Assembly (NCBI GenBank): GCA_034408875.1 | Contig: JAWXCJ010000379.1 | Location: forward strand, 1 to 11,069 | DNA: 11,069 nucleotides | Source of the DNA: JANNHK01 sp034408875 | Lineage (GTDB): Bacteria; Actinomycetota; Acidimicrobiia; IMCC26256; PALSA-610 | Direction: 5' to 3' | Part shown: positions 5,868-11,069 of the stretch, piece by piece | How the letters are laid out: each line of letters begins with the position of its first letter | How positions within the stretch are numbered: position 1 is the first letter of the stretch | The notes under the pieces: generated by a model | Seen by the model: the letters and a program-made list of their open reading frames with translations, nothing else | Told to the model about the DNA's origin: nothing | The model's database searches: none | Program-made: the position numbers and the translations under genes

Positions 5868-7571
5868 GTGACGCGCGTTTGCCGCGTCGCACCCGACGTC
5901 ACTGCTGTCGAGCGGGTCTTCGACTACACGGTTCCCGAGCATCTCGCCGCGATCGTGCGCGTCGGGTCGATCGTGCGCGTCCCGTTGCACGGCCGCCGGG
6001 TGCGCGGGTGGGTTGTCGCGGACCATGTCGCGTCCGACGTCGAGGGGTTGCTCCCGATCCTCGCGGTCGCGTCCGATGGTCCGAGCCCCGACGTCGTGGC
6101 GCTGACCGAGTGGGTTGCGCGTCGTTGGTGCGGACCGCGCGTCGCGGTGTTGCGGTCTGCGTCGCCGCCGAACCGGGTCGCGCCGGGTGCGGGTGCACGC
6201 GCCGGCCCCGCGGGCCCGGGCTTCACGGCGACCGTCGTCCGGCATCCGCCGCTGCGCGACCGGCGCACGCTGGTGGAGGGCATGCTCGCACCGACCGGTT
6301 CGACGATCGTGGTCGTGGCCGACGGTGGCCGCGCCGGCAGCCTGGCCCGCACGCTGCGTACGGCCGGCCACAACGTCGCCTTGGTGCACTCCGACGAGTC
6401 CGACGCCCAGCGCACCGACGCGTGGCGGCGGGCCGCACTGGGCGGGTGCGTCGTCGTCGGGGGGCGCATCGCTGTGTTCGCGCCCGTGCCCGACCTGGCC
6501 GCCGCGATAGTGGTCGACGACGCCGACGAGGCCCTCCAGGAAGAGCGCGTCCCCACGTGGCACGCGCGCGACGTGTTGTTCGAGCGGGCCCAGCGCGCGC
6601 AGGCGTCGTTTGCCGTGCTTTCGCCCGCACCGACCGTCGAGGCGGCTGCCCTCGCCGACGGCGCCGTCGACGCGCTGCCGCACGACGTCGAGGTGTCGGG
6701 CTGGCCGCGCGCGCGCGTTGTCGACCGGCGCGAGGAGCCGCCCGGTGCACGGTTGCTGACCGAACCGCTCGCGGCCGCGTTGCGCGACGCCCGGGGTCTC
6801 GCCGTGTGTGTCGTGAACCGGCGGGGCCGGTTCCGGCTGCTCGCGTGCGACGCGTGCCACGCGCTGCTGCGGTGGGACCGCACCGACGAACGCCCGCGCA
6901 TCTGCGACCAGTGCGGTGGTCAGCGACTGCGGGTCTTGCGCGCTGGTATCACGCGCATCCGCGAAGAACTCGAGGCGCTGATCCCGGGCCGGCGGGTGAT
7001 CGACGTCGACACCGACACCGGCGATCTCGCCCCCGCCGACATCCTCATCGGAACCGAAGCAGTGCTGCACCGTTCCGACGTGCGCCGGGCGCGGCCCGTG
7101 CTTGTCGCATTCTTGGACCTCGACCAGGAACTGTTCGCCCCGCGCTACCGCGCCGCGACCCAGGCGCACTGGCTCGTGACCCGCGGTGCGCAGCTGCTCT
7201 CCGGCCGACCGCGCGCGGAGACCCAACTGCTGGTGCAGACCCGCGTCCCCGACCACGAAGTCGCGCGCGCGGTCGCCACCGGGAACCCGCAGCTCGTGGC
7301 CGCCGCCGAGACGGAGCGGCGCCGGGTGCTCGGCTACCCGCCGTTCGGAGCGATCGCCGAACTCACCGGCCCCGACGCCGCGCTCACGGTTGCGGCCGAC
7401 GCGCTCCGTTCGCTCTCGGTTACGGTGCACGGCCCGACGGGCGGCCGCGCCCTCGTCCGGGCCCCCGACTGGGAGTCCCTCGCCGACCCGCTGGCCGCCG
7501 CCGTCCGCGCCGCTCGCGCGAGCGCCCCCGGCACCCGCGTCCGAGTAGCAGTAGACCCACCCCGCATCTAA
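5868..7571 (+). CDS. priA: PriA-like primosomal protein N', helicase motifs lost
   Basis: Homologous to PriA, which restarts stalled replication forks, but this 567-residue form cannot be a normal helicase. Residues 1-75 resemble the 3'-end DNA-binding domain. The Walker A loop (G-x-T-G-S-G-K-T) is absent. The DEEH box is replaced by DDADEA (217-222), and the S-A-T motif by LSPAPT (251-256). Surrounding landmarks survive: GGRIAVFAPVPDL (198-210), WHARDV (231-236), VVNRRGR (315-321), and GTEAVL (395-400), so the family assignment is sound. Only four zinc Cys remain (327, 330, 346, 349) of the usual eight. Actinobacterial PriA proteins are known to be degenerate in this way and are often labelled probable PriA. 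The reading frame is intact with normal composition, so it is a functional gene with an altered role, not a pseudogene. The GTG start lies nine bases after metK with no clear Shine-Dalgarno site. Confidence 0.85.
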   Translation: MTRVCRVAPDVTAVERVFDYTVPEHLAAIVRVGSIVRVPLHGRRVRGWVVADHVASDVEGLLPILAVASDGPSPDVVALTEWVARRWCGPRVAVLRSASPPNRVAPGAGARAGPAGPGFTATVVRHPPLRDRRTLVEGMLAPTGSTIVVVADGGRAGSLARTLRTAGHNVALVHSDESDAQRTDAWRRAALGGCVVVGGRIAVFAPVPDLAAAIVVDDADEALQEERVPTWHARDVLFERAQRAQASFAVLSPAPTVEAAALADGAVDALPHDVEVSGWPRARVVDRREEPPGARLLTEPLAAALRDARGLAVCVVNRRGRFRLLACDACHALLRWDRTDERPRICDQCGGQRLRVLRAGITRIREELEALIPGRRVIDVDTDTGDLAPADILIGTEAVLHRSDVRRARPVLVAFLDLDQELFAPRYRAATQAHWLVTRGAQLLSGRPRAETQLLVQTRVPDHEVARAVATGNPQLVAAAETERRRVLGYPPFGAIAELTGPDAALTVAADALRSLSVTVHGPTGGRALVRAPDWESLADPLAAAVRAARASAPGTRVRVAVDPPRI

Positions 7572-7587
7572 TGCCGCCGCCCCCGAT

Positions 7588-7640
7588 CCGAAATTGCGTC
7601 ATTCGGCGACCGTTTCGGTCGCCTCAGTTCGCAATTTCGG
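7588..7640. repeat. Two-tier perfect inverted repeat between priA and def
   Basis: CCGAAATTGCG (7588-7598) pairs over 11 bp with CGCAATTTCGG (7630-7640). Inside, GGCGACCG (7605-7612) pairs over 8 bp with CGGTCGCC (7616-7623) around the loop TTT. The two stems are separated by a symmetric 6/6 internal loop. The outer stem contains an AT-rich core, unusual for this window. It occupies most of the priA-def gap, 16 bases after the priA stop. It may be a bidirectional-type terminator, a REP-like or MITE-like element, or a leader structure of def. No T-tract follows and I see no clear target-site duplication. Confidence 0.9.
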
Positions 7641-7661
7641 CTGGGTAGCATGGCGGGTGAT

Positions 7662-8183
7662 ATGGCGACGCACACGATTCGGATCTTCGGCGACCCGGTG
7701 TTGAAGCGCCCGGCCGCGCCCGTCACCGACGTCGACGGGTCGTTCGTGAAGCTGGTCGACGCGATGTACGAGACGATGTACGAGGCGCCCGGTGTCGGGC
7801 TCGCGGCGACGCAGATCGGCGTGCAGCAACGGTTCTTCGTCTACGACATCGGCGACGGCCCGCACGTGCTCGTGAACCCCGAGGTCGTCGAGGCGACGGG
7901 GGAATGGGACTACGAAGAGGGCTGCCTCTCGCTGCCCGGCCTGGCGTTTGACATCGTCCGACCAAAGCTCGTGACGGTCGCGGCGCAGGATCTCGACGGC
8001 AACAACGTCGTCATCGAGGGCGACGAGTTGCTGGGCCGTGTGTTTCTGCACGAGATCGACCACCTCGACGGCGTGTTGATGCTCGACCGGCTCGAGAAGC
8101 GCGATCGCAAACGGGCGATGCGCGACCTGCGCGAGCAAGGCATGGGGGTGCCGACCCCCGGGGGCCCGCGCCACGCCCTCTAG
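7662..8183 (+). CDS. def: Peptide deformylase
   Basis: Removes the N-formyl group from nascent proteins, using Fe2+ or another metal. From ATG 7662 it is 173 residues. The three family motifs are intact: GVGLAATQ (44-51), EGCLS (86-90) with metal ligand Cys88, and HEIDH (130-134) with two His ligands and the catalytic Glu131. An in-frame ATG at 7650 would add MAGD. I prefer 7662 because GGGTGAT just before it resembles a Shine-Dalgarno site and because family members begin a few residues before the IRIFGDPVL segment. The C-terminal tail after the catalytic helix is short and Gly/Pro-rich. fmt, which acts on the initiator tRNA at the other end of the same cycle, starts 17 bases downstream; this def-fmt pairing is widespread in bacteria. 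Confidence 0.96.
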   Translation: MATHTIRIFGDPVLKRPAAPVTDVDGSFVKLVDAMYETMYEAPGVGLAATQIGVQQRFFVYDIGDGPHVLVNPEVVEATGEWDYEEGCLSLPGLAFDIVRPKLVTVAAQDLDGNNVVIEGDELLGRVFLHEIDHLDGVLMLDRLEKRDRKRAMRDLREQGMGVPTPGGPRHAL

Positions 8184-8200
8184 CGCGTGAAGCCAAACCC

Positions 8201-9094
8201 GTGAGAGTTGCCTACTTCGGCACACCCGACGACGCGGTGGCGTCCCTCGAAGCGCTTGTGGCGGCCGGCCACGACGTCGTGCTCGTCGTCACGCAGCCCG
8301 ACAAGCGGCGGTCGCGCGGCGCGGGCACCGATCCGTCGCCCGTGAAACAGGCCGCGGAACGGCTCGGGCTCCCGGTGCTGACGCCGGCCAAGGCGCGCGA
8401 GGTTGTCGCCGAGGTGCAGTCGAGCGGCGCGGAGATCGGGGTCGTCGTCGCGTTCGGTCAGCTCCTACCCGTGTCGTTGCTCGAAGCCACGCCGCACGGG
8501 TTCGTCAATGTCCACTTCTCGTTGCTGCCGCGTTGGCGGGGCGCGGCACCTGTCGAACGGGCGCTCCTCGCGGGTGACTTCGAAACCGGGGTGTGCCTCA
8601 TGGGCATGGAAGCCGGGCTCGACACGGGTCCGGTCTACGCCCGTGCGGTCACACCGATTGGACCGAACGACACCGCCGGTGAACTCCGAGCCCGGCTCGT
8701 CGCACTCGGTACCGAACTTCTGGTCGCGCAGCTGCCCACGATTCCGAGCGCGACCCCCGTGCGACAGGACGGCGAACCGACGTACGCCGACAAGTTGACG
8801 GTCGACGAGTTCCGACTCGACCCGAAGCGTCCGGTCGCCGACCTCGCCCGCCTCGTGCGCGCCGGGAACCCGCGGCCGGGCGCGTGGATGCGTGTGAACG
8901 GCCAACGCATGAAGGTGTGGCGCGTCCACGAGCTCGACGGCCGGGCCGAGCCGGGCGCGATCGACCTCGACGCCAACCTCGCGACCGCCGATGGCCTGCT
9001 CGCGCTCGATGAAGTGCAGCCCGAGGCCAAGTTGGTCATGGCGGGCATCGACTGGCGGCGCGGCGTACGCGGCGACGCCCGGCTCGACTCGTGA
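8201..9094 (+). CDS. fmt: Methionyl-tRNA formyltransferase
   Basis: Transfers a formyl group from 10-formyltetrahydrofolate to Met-tRNAfMet so that translation can begin; Def later removes it. It has 297 residues. The N-terminal Rossmann domain opens with MRVAYFGTPD. The catalytic triad is Asn103 and His105 in VNVHFSLLPRWRGAAP (102-117) and Asp141 in LDTGPVY (140-146). The C-terminal tRNA-binding domain follows from about residue 205. Phe106 stands where many homologues have Ala, a small change. The GTG start begins with the conserved strand itself, so little choice exists. Its last four bases overlap the GTG start of rsmB, indicating translational coupling. Confidence 0.96.
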   Translation: MRVAYFGTPDDAVASLEALVAAGHDVVLVVTQPDKRRSRGAGTDPSPVKQAAERLGLPVLTPAKAREVVAEVQSSGAEIGVVVAFGQLLPVSLLEATPHGFVNVHFSLLPRWRGAAPVERALLAGDFETGVCLMGMEAGLDTGPVYARAVTPIGPNDTAGELRARLVALGTELLVAQLPTIPSATPVRQDGEPTYADKLTVDEFRLDPKRPVADLARLVRAGNPRPGAWMRVNGQRMKVWRVHELDGRAEPGAIDLDANLATADGLLALDEVQPEAKLVMAGIDWRRGVRGDARLDS

Positions 9095-10371
9095 GTTCGC
9101 GCAGCCTTGCCGTCGACGCGCTCGTCCGCGTCGAGGACGGCGCGTACGCGCACATCCTCGTTCCGCAGCTGCTCACGAAGTCTGATCTCTCGCCGCGCGA
9201 CCGCGGGTTCGTCACCGACCTCGTGTACGGCACCATCCGGATGCAGCGCGCGGTCGACCATCTCCTCGCCCCCGTCTCGGCCCGCCCGCTCGCGTCGCTC
9301 GACCCGCCGGTGCGGGCCGCGCTGCGCCTCGGCGCGTATCAACTCCTCACCGGTGTCGCCGCGCACGCCGCGGTGGGGGAAAGCGTCGAAGTCGTCCCTC
9401 CGCACGCCCGTGGGTTCGCGAACGGGGTCCTGCGTGCACTGGCGCGTACCGGCCCGCCGTTCGGCTGGCCGCCGGCCGACAGCGTCACCGGCATCGCGGT
9501 GCGCACGTCGCACCCCGACTGGATCGCGGAGTTGTTCGTGCGCGAGTTCGGGCGGGCCGACGCGCTCGCGACGCTCGCGCTGAACGACGAGCCACCACCT
9601 GTGACGCTGCGCGTGAACTCGATGCGCGCCGCACCGCACGACATCGAGCGGGAACTCCTCGACTTGGGTGTCGACGTCGAACGGGGTGGGCTCGTGCCCG
9701 AAGCGCTCGTGCTCCGCCACGCGGGCGACGTCGGCGGGTTCGCGTGCGTGCGCGACGGTCGCGCCACCCCGCAGGACCAGTCGAGCCAGGCCGTCGTCGC
9801 GCTGCTCGATCCGCAGCCGGGCGAACGGATCCTCGACGTCGCCGCGGCACCGGGGGGCAAGGCGACCGCCGCGGCCGAACGGATGGGCGATACCGGCCTC
9901 GTCGTCGCCGGCGATCTGCACCCCGGACGCGTCCGCACCGTCGCGCGCGCCCGCGACCGCATCGGGCTCACCTCCGTCGTCCCGATCGTGGCCGACGGTC
10001 ACCGGCTCCCGGTTCCGCCCGAGTCGTTCGACCGCGTGCTGCTCGACGCACCGTGCTCCGGGCTCGGCGTGCTGCGCCGCCGTCCCGACGCCCGCTGGCG
10101 CGTCGAACCCGACGACGTGCGCCAACTCGCAGGCCTCCAACGCGAACTGCTCGCCGGCGCAGCCGCGGCCGTGCGCCCCGGCGGCCGCCTCGTGTACGCG
10201 GTGTGCACGATCGCGCCGGACGAAACGCGAGCGGTCGCAGTTCCGCCCGGGTTCGTCGCGCTCGACCCGCCCGGCGCGCCCTGGCGCCCGCACGGTGCCG
10301 GAGCACTGCTCCTCCCTTCGGACGCGCAGACCGACGGGATGTTCGTCCTCGCCATGGAACGGTCCCGGTAA
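9091..10371 (+). CDS. rsmB: 16S rRNA (cytosine-967-C5)-methyltransferase
   Basis: Methylates C967 of 16S rRNA (E. coli numbering) using SAM. It has 426 residues. The N-terminal NusB-like helical domain spans about 1-130 (LAVDALVRVEDGAYA, RDRGFVTDLVYGTIR). The methyltransferase domain has the SAM loop ILDVAAAPGGKAT (247-259), motif IV DAPCSGLG (319-326) with Cys322, and motif VI YAVCTIAPDE (369-378) with Cys372. Cys372 is the expected nucleophile and Cys322 the release residue. Val371 replaces the common Thr before the nucleophile. After motif VI the end is slightly shorter than in E. coli. The GTG start overlaps the fmt stop and has no Shine-Dalgarno site, so translation is probably coupled. 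The neighbours fmt and rpe match the order in Mycobacterium. Confidence 0.94.
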   Translation: MSSRSLAVDALVRVEDGAYAHILVPQLLTKSDLSPRDRGFVTDLVYGTIRMQRAVDHLLAPVSARPLASLDPPVRAALRLGAYQLLTGVAAHAAVGESVEVVPPHARGFANGVLRALARTGPPFGWPPADSVTGIAVRTSHPDWIAELFVREFGRADALATLALNDEPPPVTLRVNSMRAAPHDIERELLDLGVDVERGGLVPEALVLRHAGDVGGFACVRDGRATPQDQSSQAVVALLDPQPGERILDVAAAPGGKATAAAERMGDTGLVVAGDLHPGRVRTVARARDRIGLTSVVPIVADGHRLPVPPESFDRVLLDAPCSGLGVLRRRPDARWRVEPDDVRQLAGLQRELLAGAAAAVRPGGRLVYAVCTIAPDETRAVAVPPGFVALDPPGAPWRPHGAGALLLPSDAQTDGMFVLAMERSR

Positions 10372-10382
10372 CCTCCGCTGTC
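10369..10382 (+). promoter_or_regulatory. Candidate -10 for a leaderless rpe transcript
   Basis: TAACCT (10369-10374) fits TANNNT, overlaps the rsmB stop codon, and ends eight bases before the rpe ATG, the same geometry as at metK. No Shine-Dalgarno site exists; the bases ACCTCC here are instead the complement of one. No good -35 is visible. Coupled translation from rsmB is an equal alternative. Confidence 0.25.
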
Positions 10383-11039
10383 ATGAAGGTCGCGCCCTCG
10401 CTTCTCGCCGCCGACTTCGCGCACCTCGCCGACGACGTGGCGCGCGTCGCACCCGAATGCGACCTCCTGCACGTCGACTGCATGGACGGTCATTACGTGC
10501 CGAACCTCTCGATCGGTCCACCCGTCGTCGCGTCGCTGCGCCCGAACACCGACCTGTTCCTCGACTGCCACCTCATGGTCGACAACCCCGGCGTACTCCT
10601 CGAAGCGTTCGCCGCCGCCGGCGCCGACGGGTGCACCGTGCATGTCGAACTGGGCGACCCGACGCCGTTGCTCGACGAGATCCGCGCCCTCGGAATGCGC
10701 CCCGGCCTCACGTTCGAACCGGCGACACCGTTCGAGGCGGTCGAGCCCTACCTCGACCAGATCGGTCTGCTGCTCGTCATGAGCGTGAAGACCGGGTTCG
10801 GCGGGCAGGCGTTCATCCCCGAAGTGCTCGACAAGGTGCGGGCCGCCCGCCGCGTCATCGACGAGCGCGGCCTTTCTGTCGAGATCGAGATCGACGGTGG
10901 CATCAAGATCGACAACGCGCACCTCGCGGGTGCCGCCGGGGTCGACATCCTCGTCTCCGGCACCGGCGTGTTCGGCCAAGCCGACCCGGCCCAGGCCGTG
11001 CGCGAGATACGCGAGGCAGCCGAGGTCGGAGCCGCATGA
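10383..11039 (+). CDS. rpe: Ribulose-phosphate 3-epimerase
   Basis: Interconverts ribulose 5-phosphate and xylulose 5-phosphate in the pentose phosphate pathway, in a metal-dependent TIM barrel. It has 218 residues, the usual length. Ser6 (APSLLAADF), His30, Asp32 and Met34 (LHVDCMDGHYVPN), His63 (CHLM), and Asp171 (IEIDGGI) supply the active site and metal ligands. Two motifs deviate. The phosphate loop reads VMSVKTGFGGQ (132-142) where the family has V-x-P-G-F-x-G-Q, and FEPATP (111-116) replaces the common L-N-P-x-T-P. The catalytic residues are all present, so I expect an active enzyme. The last codons lie within a sequence related to the 39-bp repeat, and the TGA overlaps the ATG of the next gene. 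Confidence 0.95.
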   Translation: MKVAPSLLAADFAHLADDVARVAPECDLLHVDCMDGHYVPNLSIGPPVVASLRPNTDLFLDCHLMVDNPGVLLEAFAAAGADGCTVHVELGDPTPLLDEIRALGMRPGLTFEPATPFEAVEPYLDQIGLLLVMSVKTGFGGQAFIPEVLDKVRAARRVIDERGLSVEIEIDGGIKIDNAHLAGAAGVDILVSGTGVFGQADPAQAVREIREAAEVGAA

Positions 11040-11064
11040 GTCAGGCGAGAGATCCGCAGGCCCG
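11008..11064 (+). repeat. Diverged relative of the pyrD 39-bp repeat
   Basis: CGGAGCCGCATGA (11027-11039) is identical to the start-codon part of the pyrD repeat. After a gap of three bases relative to the repeat, CAGGCGAGAG (11042-11051) and then TCCG and AGGCC with single mismatches follow in the same order. The bases before it (from about 11008) also resemble the unit, with more changes. Here too the ATG is a gene start and overlaps a TGA. The edges are approximate. Confidence 0.5.
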
Positions 11065-11069
11065 GTCGC
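11036..11069 (+). CDS. Start of next gene, cut by window end
   Basis: An ATG overlaps the rpe stop (ATGA) with GGAG four bases upstream, so a coupled gene very probably starts here. Only MSQARDPQARS is visible, too little to identify. In Mycobacterium the gene after rpe is ribD (riboflavin synthesis), which makes it the first guess from synteny alone. The first codons lie in the repeat-like sequence, so the native N-terminus may be further downstream. Confidence 0.5.
   Translation, partial: MSQARDPQARS

Noticed and set aside
4653..7430. A 925-codon open frame on the - strand across metK and priA
   Set aside because: It is antisense to two clear genes, is dominated by Arg, Asp, Val and His as expected from high-GC antisense, and shows no family motif.
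8635..10293. A 552-codon open frame on the - strand across fmt and rsmB
   Set aside because: Same antisense pattern over conserved genes; no recognisable domain.
1..11069. Search for tRNA, rRNA, toxin-antitoxin, defence, phage or transposase genes
   Set aside because: I found none; apart from the first 186 bases and the cut gene at the right end, the coding space is filled by recognised housekeeping genes.

Overview
The window is a high-GC block of housekeeping genes, all on the + strand. It comes from an actinobacterium (Actinomycetota). The evidence is the order mihF-gmk-rpoZ-coaBC-metK-priA-def-fmt-rsmB-rpe, the actinobacteria-specific DNA-binding protein mIHF, and a degenerate, helicase-dead PriA of the actinobacterial kind. 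PyrD is class 1B and PyrF is the short class I form, unlike the usual Mycobacterium and Streptomyces enzymes. That points to a deep-branching class such as Acidimicrobiia, but this is inference.

Layout. Bases 1-186 hold no gene I can name. Bases 187-310 hold four in-phase ATGs spaced 39 bp apart, carried by a near-perfect tandem repeat that runs into the pyrD start. pyrD (304-1248) and pyrF (1250-1954) are the last two steps of UMP synthesis. A 195-nt gap (1955-2149) carries a terminator-like hairpin and a good sigma70-type promoter for mihF (2150-2479). Then follow gmk (2492-3058), rpoZ (3108-3425), coaBC (3439-4656), metK (4668-5858) and priA (5868-7571), with gaps of 9-49 nt. A 90-nt gap holds a striking two-tier inverted repeat. 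Then def (7662-8183), fmt (8201-9094), rsmB (9091-10371) and rpe (10383-11039) are packed tightly or overlap. A further gene begins at 11036 and leaves the window after about 11 codons.

How the genes work together. pyrD, pyrF and gmk serve nucleotide synthesis. mihF and rpoZ serve the nucleoid and RNA polymerase. coaBC and metK make CoA and S-adenosylmethionine. fmt and def add and remove the N-formyl group in protein initiation. rsmB methylates 16S rRNA with SAM from MetK. rpe belongs to the pentose phosphate pathway.

I see no phage, CRISPR, toxin-antitoxin or defence system. The most unusual signal is the 39-bp start-codon-bearing repeat before pyrD, together with a diverged relative over the rpe stop and next start, 10.7 kb away. 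Next come the inverted repeat before def, the degenerate PriA, the missing PyrK partner in view, and changed motifs in Rpe and CoaBC.
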